Source: Lentimicrobiaceae bacterium (lineage in GTDB: Bacteria > Bacteroidota > Bacteroidia > Bacteroidales > F082). Taken from it: DNA of 55,452 nt. Shown piece after piece: positions 45,965 to 54,853 of this stretch; position 1 is the stretch's first letter, and every line of letters begins with the position of its first letter. A program made the translations under genes and the position numbers. The notes below the pieces were generated by a model that was given only the letters and a program-made list of their open reading frames with translations, did no database searches and was not told the origin of the DNA. The stretch spans positions 1 through 55,452 of the forward strand of contig SUWU01000015.1 of assembly GCA_015061295.1 (NCBI GenBank), given 5' to 3'.

Positions 45965-47985
45965 AAAGATTTTATATACTCATTTTGTTTGCGTTTTTCG
46001 TCGTAAACCTTTTCTCTCAAGAGGATATGTGTTCCCTGATGAGAGAACGTAATGAGTATTATTTTGAGTTTGAACTCAATGATAATTATGATATAAAAGA
46101 AATATCTGCAATCGTATCTATAGATAAGATAAATGATGATAGGGTTGTGGCATATGCGAATGCTGAGCAATATGAGAGAATCATATCTTTGGGTGTGAAA
46201 ACGTCATTGTTAACACCGCCATCAATGCTTGTTGAATATGATATGTATGACAATAAGTGTCGTGAAGAATATTCATGGGATCAATACCCAACTTATGAGG
46301 CTTATGAGTCGATGATGTATGATTTTGCGGAAAGATTTCCAGAGAAATGTTCCATATCGGAATTAGGTGTCTTAGAAAGTGGACGTAAGATATTAGTTGC
46401 AAGGATAAATGATGGGGTGATAGAAAATAAGCCGAAATTTTTGTATGTGTCAACAATTCATGGAGATGAGACTACGGGTTTTATGCTGCTGCTGAGACTT
46501 ATAGATTATCTTCTGACAAATGAGGAACTTCCAGAAGTTCGCAAGGTGATGGATAATTTGGATATATTTATATGTCCCAATGTAAATCCTGATGGTACGT
46601 ATTATTCTGGTAATCATACTGTTTATGGGTCGCGGAGGTATAATGCTGATGGTGTAGATTTAAATCGTAACTATCCAGATTATAAAAATGGTTCTCATCC
46701 TGATGGTAACGAGTATGCTCCAGAGACAGAGATGTTAATGCAGTTTGCAGAAGAACACCAATTTACGATGTCTGCAACATATCATGGTGGCGCAGAATTG
46801 ATTAACTATCCTTGGGATAATGATTATAAGCGTCATGTCGATGATGAATGGTGGCAATATGTTAGTAGAGAGTATGCAGATCTCGCTCAAGAGGTTAACA
46901 ATAACTATATGACAGATATGAATGACGGTATTACCAATGGGGCTGATTGGTATGTGATAAATGGTAGCCGTCAGGATTATATGAACTATTATCAACAATG
47001 TCGAGAGGTTACAATAGAATGCTCTCTTCAGAAATGCCCGCCCGCATATGAGATGCCAGATTTTTGGTCATATAATATTAATTCTATATTTGCTTATATG
47101 AATCAGTGTATCAATGGTATTCATGGTAAAGTGATTGATTCATATACAAAAAATGCTGTTGAGGCAACAATTAAAATACTTGATCATGATGAGGATTATT
47201 CAGTGGTGAAAACACAGCTGCCTTATGGGGATTTTCATCGACCGATAAAAGCTGGAGAATATATCGTTATGATTGAGTCTAAAGGATATACAACTGTATA
47301 TGATACGGTTAGTGTTGATGATGGAGAACGGATCGATTTAAATGTTGAGATGTTGACAGAGGAGTCTTATACTATGAAAGACACTACTATAGTCACTTGT
47401 AACGCATATTTCTATGATTCTGGAGGTGATGATGATAATTATTCGGATAATGAACTTAGTGTTATTACTTTCAGACCATCAGCAAAAGGCGCTATGATAC
47501 AAATTGAATTTCTTGAGTTCTCAACTGAAGAAAATAATGATATTTTAAAGGTTTACGATGGTAAATCAGTGATAGATTCAGAATGTGTTGCTACGTTAAG
47601 TGGATCATCGTTGCCAGAAATAATAACTGCCACCAATTTAGAAGGAACTCTTACATTAAGTTTCTCATCAGATATTGCAACTAACGATAGTGGATGGAAA
47701 GCGATAGTTAGATGCACAGACCCTGTAGATGTTGACGAATATCATTGCAATGATATGGTGTCAATTTACCCTAATCCAACGAAAGATGTGATTGTAGTTG
47801 AGAGTGATACAGGAGATATAATATCTAATTGGATATTGTATAATACACAAGGACAGATTGTTATGAGATCTTATAAAGAAGATGTGCTTAGTAATATTGA
47901 AGTGACAAATCTTAAAAAAGGACTATATTTTCTCAGTATTATCATTGAAGATAAACAGATAGTAGAGAAAGTTGTTATAGAATAG
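45961..47985 (+). CDS. Secreted zinc carboxypeptidase (M14) with T9SS domain
   Basis: The 674-residue exported enzyme has a signal peptide (ends NLFSQ). An M14 catalytic domain carries the zinc ligands His167 and Glu170 (HGDE) and His275 (YHGG), with Arg236 (DLNRNYPD) for substrate binding and Glu353 (IECSLQKC) as general base. A carboxypeptidase regulatory-like domain (about 390-470), a CUB-like domain and a C-terminal T9SS type A domain (VSIYPNPTKDVIVV) follow. It would trim C-terminal residues of peptides at the cell surface. Confidence 0.93.
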   Translation: MKRFYILILFAFFVVNLFSQEDMCSLMRERNEYYFEFELNDNYDIKEISAIVSIDKINDDRVVAYANAEQYERIISLGVKTSLLTPPSMLVEYDMYDNKCREEYSWDQYPTYEAYESMMYDFAERFPEKCSISELGVLESGRKILVARINDGVIENKPKFLYVSTIHGDETTGFMLLLRLIDYLLTNEELPEVRKVMDNLDIFICPNVNPDGTYYSGNHTVYGSRRYNADGVDLNRNYPDYKNGSHPDGNEYAPETEMLMQFAEEHQFTMSATYHGGAELINYPWDNDYKRHVDDEWWQYVSREYADLAQEVNNNYMTDMNDGITNGADWYVINGSRQDYMNYYQQCREVTIECSLQKCPPAYEMPDFWSYNINSIFAYMNQCINGIHGKVIDSYTKNAVEATIKILDHDEDYSVVKTQLPYGDFHRPIKAGEYIVMIESKGYTTVYDTVSVDDGERIDLNVEMLTEESYTMKDTTIVTCNAYFYDSGGDDDNYSDNELSVITFRPSAKGAMIQIEFLEFSTEENNDILKVYDGKSVIDSECVATLSGSSLPEIITATNLEGTLTLSFSSDIATNDSGWKAIVRCTDPVDVDEYHCNDMVSIYPNPTKDVIVVESDTGDIISNWILYNTQGQIVMRSYKEDVLSNIEVTNLKKGLYFLSIIIEDKQIVEKVVIE

Positions 47986-48038
47986 TTTTTTGTGATAATA
48001 TTTTGTAATAAAAATGGTTATTGAAAAATAAAATAATG

Positions 48039-48046
48039 TATTTTTG
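48039..48046 (+). promoter_or_regulatory. -7 promoter element (TATTTTTG) for bamD
   Basis: It matches TAnnTTTG and ends only 4 bases before the ATG at 48051, so the mRNA should have almost no 5' leader. Confidence 0.65.
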
Positions 48047-48050
48047 CACT

Positions 48051-48860
48051 ATGCGAAGTAATAAGTTTTTAATATCGATATTTGTGGTCTGTTTTATAGG
48101 TTTGTTATCGTGTAACAAACATGCGCAGTTGCTTAAGAGTACAGATAATGAGCTTAAGTATCAAGCAGCTATGTCGTATTATGAAAAGAAAGACTATAAT
48201 AGAGCTTTGCAATTGTTTGATGTTTTGCAAGCAGCTTATAGAGGTAAGCCACAAGGTGAAGAAGTAGCTTTTTATACAGCAGAATGTTACTATAATATGC
48301 GTGATTACGAGATAGCAAGTCATTATTACAAACGTTTTGTTGTGAATTATCCATTTTCAAAAAGAGCGGAGTCGTCACTTTTTAGAAGTGCATGTTGCTA
48401 TTATCTTGAATCTCCAAAAGTTTCATTAGATCAGACACAGACATATACGGCTATCAGTGAGTTGCAGAATTTTTTAGACCTGTATCCGCAAAGTACGTTG
48501 ATAGATAGTGCCAATGTCATAATGGATACCTTGAATTATAAGTTGCAAGAGAAAGATTTCAATACATGTATGCTCTATTACAAAATGGATGAGTATCAGG
48601 CTGCAATAGCAAGTTTTGAGAGCTTTATAAAAGAGTATCCAACAACACCACATCGCGAGGAAGTTATCAACTACATGGTTTTGACATATTATAATTATGC
48701 TCAAAATAGTATTGAATCAAAACAAAGAGAACGTTATGAATTGGCTCTCGAGAAATATAATACTTTGACGTATATGTATCCCGATAGCAAATATGTGAAG
48801 TCTTTAGAACCAATAGTAAACAAGATAAATCAAGAATTAACAAATATTAAAACGAAATAA
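48051..48860 (+). CDS. bamD: Outer membrane assembly lipoprotein BamD
   Basis: The 269-residue lipoprotein has its lipobox cysteine at residue 21 (IGLLSC). The body is a TPR-like array (YYEKKDYNRALQLFDVL, EVAFYTAECYYNMRDYEIASHYYKRFV, YQAAIASFESFIKEYP). BamD helps insert outer-membrane proteins. The ATG at 48051 is preferred because an upstream in-frame start would lie before the promoter. rpoZ starts at the very next base. Confidence 0.93.
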   Translation: MRSNKFLISIFVVCFIGLLSCNKHAQLLKSTDNELKYQAAMSYYEKKDYNRALQLFDVLQAAYRGKPQGEEVAFYTAECYYNMRDYEIASHYYKRFVVNYPFSKRAESSLFRSACCYYLESPKVSLDQTQTYTAISELQNFLDLYPQSTLIDSANVIMDTLNYKLQEKDFNTCMLYYKMDEYQAAIASFESFIKEYPTTPHREEVINYMVLTYYNYAQNSIESKQRERYELALEKYNTLTYMYPDSKYVKSLEPIVNKINQELTNIKTK

Positions 48861-49199
48861 ATGGACATCAAGAAGAACAATTCAGAGACAACGACCTGTA
48901 TCACTCGTCAGAAAGATCAGTTTTATGTAGGAACAGGTAATATTTATGAAACAGTAGCTATCATGGCAAAGAGATCGGATCAAATTGCTGCCGAAAGGAA
49001 AGAGGAACTCTACAAAAAAATAGAAGAGTTTGCATCAAATAATGATAGCTTAGAGGAGGTCTTTGAAAATAAAGAACAGATAGATTTGGTGAAACGTTAT
49101 GAAAGAAGACCAAAGCCAACATTGGAAGCTATCGATGAGTTTTTAAACGATCGTATTTATTACCGTAATCCTAATAAGGAAAACGAAGGCGATTTTTAA
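48861..49199 (+). CDS. rpoZ: RNA polymerase omega-type subunit
   Basis: The 112-residue protein has the omega-like core GNIYETVAIMAKRSDQIA and a Bacteroidota-specific C-terminal extension. It supports beta' folding. It follows bamD without a gap and precedes coaBC, a common Bacteroidota order. Confidence 0.85.
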   Translation: MDIKKNNSETTTCITRQKDQFYVGTGNIYETVAIMAKRSDQIAAERKEELYKKIEEFASNNDSLEEVFENKEQIDLVKRYERRPKPTLEAIDEFLNDRIYYRNPNKENEGDF

Positions 49200-49213
49200 T
49201 TTAATATGTCACA

Positions 49214-50419
49214 ATGCTAACCGGGAAAAAAATCCTAATAGGAATTACAGGTAGCATTGCCGCCTATAAGATTCCTCTTTTGGTACGTCTTCTTAAAAAA
49301 GATGGTGCCGATGTAAGAGTCGTGATGACACCTTCTGCAAAAGATTTCGTTACGCCTCTTACTTTATCTACTCTCAGCGGTAATCCCGTAATATCTCATG
49401 GATTCGATGAGAAGACAGGGAAGTGGGAGAGCCATGTAGAACTAGGATTGTGGGCGGACCTCTTCGTTATTGCTCCAGCTTCAGCGAACACCATCGCAAA
49501 GATGGCTCATGGCATGGCAGATAATTATCTTCTTACTGTATGTCTGTCAGCTAAATGCCCGATTATGTTTGCTCCAGCAATGGACCTTGATATGTACAAA
49601 CATCAGGCAACGCAATGTAATATAAAGACTTTAGTGGAAAGAGGTAATGTCTTTATAGCTCCTTCGTCGGGAGAACTCGCTAGTGGTCTCTGTGGAGAGG
49701 GACGTATGGAAGAACCTAAAGAAATTTATGAGAAGATAAAAACATTCTTTCAGACAAAGCAACGCTTCAAAGGTAAGAAGATACTCGTTACAGCAGGACC
49801 AACTTATGAGGCGATAGATCCAGTGAGGTTTATTGGAAATCATAGCTCTGGACTTATGGGAGTGGAGATAGCACGCGCGTTCGCAGATCAAGGAGCAGAA
49901 GTGACTCTGATACTTGGACCTTCAAGTATAAATCCAAATAGAAAGAATATCACAGTGCTACCAATAACATCGGCAAAAGAAATGTATAACGCCACGATGA
50001 CTTTCTTCCCTAAATCAGATGTGGCTGTGCTGAGTGCAGCAGTGGCTGACTTCCGACCAGAAATAGTGGCAGATCAAAAGATAAAGAAAAATCCTGATGA
50101 GGATACTTTGACACTCAAACTCGTTAAAACAGACGATATTCTGAAGACGATAGGGAGTCAAAAGAAAGATAATCAACTCGTTGTGGGATTCGCCCTCGAA
50201 ACAGAGAATGGATTAACAAATGCAAAAAAGAAATTGCATACCAAAAATATCGATATTATCGTTCTTAATGAAATGAATGAAGCAGGAGTGGGCTTTAAGA
50301 CAAAGACAAATAAAATTACTGTCATTACTAAGAATGATGATATACATGAATTTGACCTTAAACCTAAAAATGAAGTGGCTTCAGACTTGACAAACGTGAT
50401 CTATCAATATATGAAATAA
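49214..50419 (+). CDS. coaBC: Bifunctional phosphopantothenoylcysteine decarboxylase/synthase
   Basis: The 401-residue fusion carries out two coenzyme A steps. The N-terminal CoaC flavoprotein half has GSIAAYKIP, LSANTIAKMA-like ASANTIAKMAHG and APAMDLDM. The C-terminal CoaB half has VTAGPTYEAIDPVRF, NHSSGLMG and AAVADFRP. It is probably in one operon with rpoZ, DUF4835 and recN. Confidence 0.96.
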   Translation: MLTGKKILIGITGSIAAYKIPLLVRLLKKDGADVRVVMTPSAKDFVTPLTLSTLSGNPVISHGFDEKTGKWESHVELGLWADLFVIAPASANTIAKMAHGMADNYLLTVCLSAKCPIMFAPAMDLDMYKHQATQCNIKTLVERGNVFIAPSSGELASGLCGEGRMEEPKEIYEKIKTFFQTKQRFKGKKILVTAGPTYEAIDPVRFIGNHSSGLMGVEIARAFADQGAEVTLILGPSSINPNRKNITVLPITSAKEMYNATMTFFPKSDVAVLSAAVADFRPEIVADQKIKKNPDEDTLTLKLVKTDDILKTIGSQKKDNQLVVGFALETENGLTNAKKKLHTKNIDIIVLNEMNEAGVGFKTKTNKITVITKNDDIHEFDLKPKNEVASDLTNVIYQYMK

Positions 50420-50420
50420 T

Positions 50421-51329
50421 ATGAAAAAAATAACTCTCTTATTACTTGTTACTTGCTTTCTCGTGCTAAGTAATGCTATTAAAGCTCAAGAGTTTAACTT
50501 CGATGTGACAGTATCGACAGCACAGGTGGCAGGAACAGATCAACGTGCTTTTGAATCTCTTAAAGAAGGTGTGACGAATTTCATGAATAACCGAGTATGG
50601 ACAAATGTGGAACTGAAACCCGAAGAGAAAATAGAAGGCGCTATGGTTATTAATGTGAAAAGTAAAAATGGAAACATTATCGAGGCTGAACTTAATATCG
50701 CATTACGTCGCCCTTCCTACAAAGCGTCTTATAATACTCCTTTGTTTAACTTCATAGATCAAGATTTTACCTTCGAATATATTGAGTCTCAACCAATGGA
50801 CTTTAACGAGAATATGTATATGTCAAACCTGACTTCCACACTCGCATTCTATGCCTATTATTGTCTCGGATTATATTTCGATACTTTCGGATTGTATGGA
50901 GGCGACCCGTTCTTTAAAATGGCTGACCAAATTGTGATGTCATCACAGAATGCTATGGAAGCAGGATGGAAAGCTTTCGATGATAATAAAAATAGATATT
51001 GGCTCTGCGAAAATATGACTAATGCAGCATATAAACCTTTGCGCCAATATGCTTACGAATATCATAGATTGGGAATTGATATGATGTCAACAAAACAGGA
51101 AGAGGGTAGAGCTGCAATAACAAAATCGTTGACATATATACAGAAAATGTATTCGGAAAAACCAAATCTCTTCTTTTTACAGATCCTAAACGATACAAAA
51201 CGTAATGAGTGGAAGTCTGTATATACAGCAGGAAATCAACAGGAAAAGACGAAAGCTATTAACATTCTCAGAGAAATAGATCCTGCTCATGCTTCAGAAT
51301 ATGAGGAAATATTGTCGGGAAGAAAATAA
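50421..51329 (+). CDS. DUF4835 family exported protein (possible T9SS factor PorD)
   Basis: The 302-residue protein has a signal peptide (ends IKAQ). It then carries the DUF4835 features FNFDVTVSTAQVAGTDQRAF, FMNNRVWTNVELKPEEK and LNFALRRPSY-like LNIALRRPSY. It lies between coaBC and recN, 1-2 bases from each, a conserved Bacteroidota arrangement. This family has been linked to T9SS as PorD; I am not certain of that naming. The window encodes several T9SS cargo proteins, which would fit. Confidence 0.85.
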   Translation: MKKITLLLLVTCFLVLSNAIKAQEFNFDVTVSTAQVAGTDQRAFESLKEGVTNFMNNRVWTNVELKPEEKIEGAMVINVKSKNGNIIEAELNIALRRPSYKASYNTPLFNFIDQDFTFEYIESQPMDFNENMYMSNLTSTLAFYAYYCLGLYFDTFGLYGGDPFFKMADQIVMSSQNAMEAGWKAFDDNKNRYWLCENMTNAAYKPLRQYAYEYHRLGIDMMSTKQEEGRAAITKSLTYIQKMYSEKPNLFFLQILNDTKRNEWKSVYTAGNQQEKTKAINILREIDPAHASEYEEILSGRK

Positions 51330-51331
51330 TT

Positions 51332-53008
51332 ATGTTGCAGAAATTATCAATATCAAACTATGCTTTAATAGCTTCATTATCCGTTGATTTTGATAATGGT
51401 TTCTCTGTCATTACTGGCGAAACAGGCGCGGGAAAGTCTATATTATTAGGTGCTCTTGGCTTCGTGCTCGGTAATCGTGCAGACTCTAACATCCTCTTCG
51501 ATGAGACAAAAAAATGTGTGGTGGAAGCGACGTTTTTTTTGCAAGACACTGAGTCACCGAGTCACCGAGTCGCTGAGAGACTTAAATCTTTTTTTGAAGA
51601 GAATGACATTGACTTCGATGAAGAATGTATCATACGTCGTGAGCTTACGCCTCAGAAAAAATCACGTTCTTTTATCAACGACACTCCCGTATCATTACAA
51701 ATATTAAAAGAATTAGGCGCTCAACTTGTTGATATTCATTCGCAACATGATTCGTTGCTTCTCTGTAACCCTGATTTTCAGCTTTCATTATTAGACGATG
51801 CTGCCAATAATAATGAGTTGTTGATGGAATATCAGAAGTCGTATCGTCAATATACTTCAGCTAAAAACGAATTGCTTAAACTTCGTCAGAAATCGATAAA
51901 TAATATTGATGAAAACGATTATCTTAAGTTTCAGTTAGATGAGATGCTGAAAGCTAATCTTCTTGAAAATGAATATGAAGAACTTTATCAGAAGATCGAA
52001 TTTCTTGAAAATCAGGAAGAGATAAACCGACTTCTCGCTGAATCGACAAACATACTTGAAAATGAGAATCAGTCGCTGTTAGATGGATTGAACACCTTAT
52101 TGTATAATGTGGATAAGCTGAAACGATATGTCCCTGAACTCGATTCTATGTCGGAGCGACTTAATTCCGTTAAGATTGAACTGAAGGATATTTGCTCTGA
52201 TTTAAATAATCTTCAGGAAGATTCTGCAGATATTTCGTCTCTCGAGATGCTTCAAGAACGTTTCGATATAATTCAGCGACTTATGATGAAACATCATCTT
52301 AACGATTATTCACAATTACTTCAATTGAGAGAAGATATTAAGAAAAAAGTAGATGAGTTTTCAAATATTGACGAGATACTTGAAGATAAGGATAAGGAAG
52401 TCAAGAAGTTGGAAAAGGACTTGATGTCGAAGGCTTCAGAATTGAATAAGCGACGTTTGAAAGCTAAGACTTCATTTGAGAAAGAAGTGACTTCTGTCAT
52501 ACATCAGCTTGCGATGCCATACGCTGTCTTTGAGATAAAGATTGAAAATGTTAAGGAGCTGAATGCTAACGGAACTGATGCTGTGACATTTATGTTTTCT
52601 GCTAACAAAGGATACGCTCCTGAGAACATGGCGAAAGCCGCTTCGGGCGGGGAGTTGTCTCGTTTGATGTTAGCGATTAAGAGCGTGGCAGCGAAAAACA
52701 ATTATATCCCGACTTTGATTTTCGATGAGATTGACACAGGCGTTTCTGGTGAAGTCGCATCTAAACTCGGCGACATCATGAAAGTGATGGGAGAGACGCT
52801 GCAGCTCGTAAGTATCACTCACTTGCCACAAGTCGCAAGTAAAGCCAAGAACCATTTCTTTGTCTACAAAGATATTGTTGATGAAAAGACACGTTCCAAC
52901 ATCAGAACTCTGACTCGTGAAGAACGCATCATGGAAATCGCGAAGATGCTTTCCAATGCCGAAGTCACTGCCGAAGCGATGAGAGCGGCGGAGGTTTTGA
53001 TTAATTAA
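51332..53008 (+). CDS. recN: DNA repair protein RecN
   Basis: The 558-residue SMC-like ATPase has Walker A GETGAGKS near residue 30, a long coiled coil (about 170-400), the ABC signature ASGGELSRLMLAI and Walker B TLIFDEIDTGVSGE. It acts in double-strand break repair. Four 8-base units (51547-51578) encode DTESPSHRVAERL after the first ATPase strands, probably a tolerated surface insertion. Confidence 0.96.
   Translation: MLQKLSISNYALIASLSVDFDNGFSVITGETGAGKSILLGALGFVLGNRADSNILFDETKKCVVEATFFLQDTESPSHRVAERLKSFFEENDIDFDEECIIRRELTPQKKSRSFINDTPVSLQILKELGAQLVDIHSQHDSLLLCNPDFQLSLLDDAANNNELLMEYQKSYRQYTSAKNELLKLRQKSINNIDENDYLKFQLDEMLKANLLENEYEELYQKIEFLENQEEINRLLAESTNILENENQSLLDGLNTLLYNVDKLKRYVPELDSMSERLNSVKIELKDICSDLNNLQEDSADISSLEMLQERFDIIQRLMMKHHLNDYSQLLQLREDIKKKVDEFSNIDEILEDKDKEVKKLEKDLMSKASELNKRRLKAKTSFEKEVTSVIHQLAMPYAVFEIKIENVKELNANGTDAVTFMFSANKGYAPENMAKAASGGELSRLMLAIKSVAAKNNYIPTLIFDEIDTGVSGEVASKLGDIMKVMGETLQLVSITHLPQVASKAKNHFFVYKDIVDEKTRSNIRTLTREERIMEIAKMLSNAEVTAEAMRAAEVLIN
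51547..51578 (+). repeat. Four near-identical 8-bp units inside recN
   Basis: CACTGAGT, CACCGAGT, CACCGAGT and CGCTGAGA follow one another. The unit length is not a multiple of three, so each copy is read in a new frame. Confidence 0.75.
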
Positions 53009-53063
53009 CAATTTACAGTTGACAATTAACAATTGACAATGTAGAGACGCGATTCATCGCGTC
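53007..53063. repeat. Intergenic AT repeat and palindrome
   Basis: After recN, several copies of a GACAATTAACAATT-type unit lead into GACGCGA/TCGCGTC (53046-53063), a 7-bp hairpin. This looks like the dispersed palindromic repeat families common between Bacteroidota genes. From 53064 to 53150 I see nothing else. Confidence 0.55.
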
Positions 53064-53181
53064 CTGTTTTGTTTTAATAATTCTCGCTTGTTTGTGTTCT
53101 CTAAAATATTCATTTGGTGAATTGCGATTTTATTGTACCGAATTCGGTATAATTAAACTTGGTATATTAAGAATTAATTAT

Positions 53182-53189
53182 TACTTTTG
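53182..53189 (+). promoter_or_regulatory. -7 promoter element (TACTTTTG) of the structured leader
   Basis: TACTTTTG with TTGG at 53159 and a 20-base spacer. Start site near 53195, about 100 bases before the rod-like RNA. Confidence 0.7.
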
Positions 53190-53194
53190 CTCCG

Positions 53195-53520
53195 TAATAA
53201 AAATAAAATATTAACTAAAATAAATTGCCTATGAACGATTGACGTATTTGATACGTACATTATAAATATTGGAAAAGCGTTTTAGCTTTATTCTTCTGCT
53301 CAGAAAGTTTGGCGACTAAAAAGACAGGAAAGAATAATGGTTAGAATGCCTGCGATAAATTCGCGGGCTTTTGGTTATTCTACTGTCTGGGTTACGCCAA
53401 ACACCTCTGAGCAGGGATAACAAAAAGTACCGCGTTTTTTTATGTGCGTATCTGAGATTCCAAGAGGTACTGATGGAGTAACCGAAAAGCCGTGAAGTGA
53501 GTAGGAAATGAATTATTTAA
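53195..53520 (+). ncRNA. Candidate structured RNA or long 5' leader, family not recognised
   Basis: A nested rod is formed by five stems: 53296-53304/53406-53414 (9 bp), 53307-53314/53395-53402 (8), 53322-53327/53383-53388 (6), 53331-53337/53375-53381 (7) and a terminal hairpin 53348-53355/53361-53368 (8). GGTTA in the internal loop (53390-53394) can pair with TAACC (53479-53483), a possible pseudoknot. AGTACC/GGTACT (53426-53431/53466-53471) adds another stem. A short hairpin (53242-53256) and a 3-codon frame precede the rod. It reads either as a free ncRNA or as the leader of the gene at 53532. The exact ends are not known. Confidence 0.6.
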
Positions 53521-53531
53521 ATTAAAGAAAA

Positions 53532-53900
53532 ATGAAAAAATTATTTTTAGTATTGGTATGTGCTGTTCTTTTTAGCGCAACATTCGTCTTAAGTTCATAT
53601 AAAACAAATGATAACAATGTGCCAACTGAAGAATTAACAGCAATGTCAGATGATTGTGATGAATATACATATATTGGTACATATTTAGGAAGAAGTGAAA
53701 GTGGAAGGAAAATAAATTTTGACATATTTCAAAAAGAAGGTATGTGTAACTCTTACTATTGGGCAATTGATTTTAATCCTGATGGTAATGATTATTGCAG
53801 ACATATAGAACACAATAGCACAAGAGGTGTTCTGATGAAAGATTCTGAAGGTCATTGGTATGCTGCATATAATTCACTAAAGTACTATGTCGATCTTTGA
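53532..53900 (+). CDS. Small secreted protein downstream of the structured RNA
   Basis: The 122-residue product has a signal peptide (about 1-21), then a Tyr/Asp-rich body with three cysteines (SDDCDEY, EGMCNSYY, DYCRHI). No family recognised. It is preceded by an A-rich leader typical of the phylum and by the folded RNA, and followed by a strong terminator. If the RNA is a cis regulator, this is its target. Confidence 0.6.
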   Translation: MKKLFLVLVCAVLFSATFVLSSYKTNDNNVPTEELTAMSDDCDEYTYIGTYLGRSESGRKINFDIFQKEGMCNSYYWAIDFNPDGNDYCRHIEHNSTRGVLMKDSEGHWYAAYNSLKYYVDL

Positions 53901-53925
53901 TAAGTGATAAAATATTAATCAAGTT

Positions 53926-53976
53926 TCCCTGCGACATTTTCTTTTTACCTTGAATTGTCGCAGGGATTTTTTTTTA
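53926..53976 (+). terminator. Strong rho-independent terminator
   Basis: TCCCTGCGACA and TGTCGCAGGGA form an 11-bp stem with a 19-base loop, followed by nine T. Confidence 0.9.
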
Positions 53977-54011
53977 TCACTATATTGATGTAATTATTAA
54001 TTAATGTATAT

Positions 54012-54097
54012 TTATAACCCCTTGAATGTTAATAATTTTTAACTTTATTTTCCTTGACAAGGATTGAATTGTGTTGTATATTTGCAGAACCCAAAAT
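54012..54097 (+). repeat. 86-bp direct repeat with promoter, copy 1
   Basis: This copy matches 54689-54774 at 79 of 86 bases by my alignment. It contains the working promoter of the ORF6N gene. Confidence 0.85.
54077..54084 (+). promoter_or_regulatory. -7 promoter element (TATATTTG) for the ORF6N gene
   Basis: TATATTTG with TTGACA at 54054 and a 20-base spacer, 21 bases before the ATG at 54106. In copy 2 of the repeat the element reads TATGTTTA and is probably dead. Confidence 0.75.
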
Positions 54098-54105
54098 CAA
54101 AGTTT

Positions 54106-54675
54106 ATGGAAAATAAAAAAGATTTGGCATTACAATCAGTACAATCGTTAATTGTAGAAATCAGAGGTGTTCAAGTAATTCTTGATGCTGATATAGCCTC
54201 TTTATACGGTGTGGAAACCAAAAGAATAAATGAAGCTGTCAAGAATAATCCTGACAAATTTCCCGATGATTATATGTTTGAGCTAACAGAAAAGGAATTG
54301 ATACTTTTACGGTCGAAATTTTCGACCACAAAAGTATCAAACAAAAACAGATACTTACCTAAGGCGTTTACAGAGAAATGATTGTATATGCTCGCTACAA
54401 TATTAAGAAGTAAAAAATCTATTGAGATAACTTTTGCAATAATAGAAACATTTGTGAAAGTAAGAAGTGTGAAACAAGAATTGATAGACTTGCATAAAGA
54501 GGCTGATAAAACTAAACAAAGCGAAAAGATGAATCGTTTGGGAGAACTACTTTCGGATATTGTAATGCCAGATTTAGAAACTACAGAAACGGAGTCTGTT
54601 TTAGAGTTAAACTTTGTTATAGGAAAAATAAAACATACTGTAAAAAGAATTAAGAGTAATTTGAAAGATGATTAA
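54106..54675 (+). pseudogene. ORF6N-domain gene interrupted by one in-frame TGA
   Basis: ATG 54106 opens an ORF6N domain (SLIVEIRGVQVILDADIASLYG, ETKRINEAVKNNPDKFP, YMFELTEKE). It continues to RYLPKAFTEK, and then TGA at 54379-54381 interrupts the frame. Translation resumes in the same frame as LYMLATILRSKKS...AIIETFVKVR, the usual continuation (AFTEQGVxMLATxLxS...xAFVxxR). A single Gly codon GGA changed to TGA would explain it. The C-terminal part ends in a coiled coil. ORF6N proteins are phage-like DNA-binding regulators. A full-length product of about 189 residues was the ancestral form. Confidence 0.85.
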
Positions 54676-54688
54676 TATAATTGTATTC

Positions 54689-54774
54689 TTATAACTCCTT
54701 GAATGTTAATAATTTTTAACTATATTTTGCTTGACAAGGAGTGAATTGTGTTGTATGTTTACAGAACCTAAAAT
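54689..54774 (+). repeat. 86-bp direct repeat, copy 2 (promoter decayed)
   Basis: It lies 13 bases after the ORF6N frame and repeats the upstream promoter region. The -7 element has lost its consensus. Confidence 0.85.
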
Positions 54775-54781
54775 AAGTAAC

Positions 54782-54820
54782 GCCTCCCAAGTGTGCTGTC
54801 TTGCGACTCGCATGGGAGGC
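54782..54820. other. Hairpin between ORF6N region and the membrane gene
   Basis: GCCTCCCA and TGGGAGGC pair across a 23-base loop with no T-run in either direction. It may close the minus-strand gene weakly. Confidence 0.5.
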
Positions 54821-54853
54821 TTATTACCTTTGCGACTTTATGTCTTTACACCT

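Noticed and set aside
53322..53435. Weak similarity to RNase P RNA (AGGAAAG, ACCGCG)
   Set aside because: The conserved P4 strands and overall length do not match; the fold is a different nested rod.
53435..53441. Seven-T run read as a terminator inside the leader
   Set aside because: No local hairpin immediately upstream; the only partner strand is over 60 bases away.
53470..53488. Hammerhead-ribozyme-like CTGATG...GAAA core
   Set aside because: The A after CTGATG is missing, stem II would be at most two base pairs, and no flanking stem or cleavage site fits.
54379..54381. TGA read as Gly (alternative genetic code)
   Set aside because: Other genes here end normally at TGA, so a recoded genome is not supported; a nonsense change is simpler.
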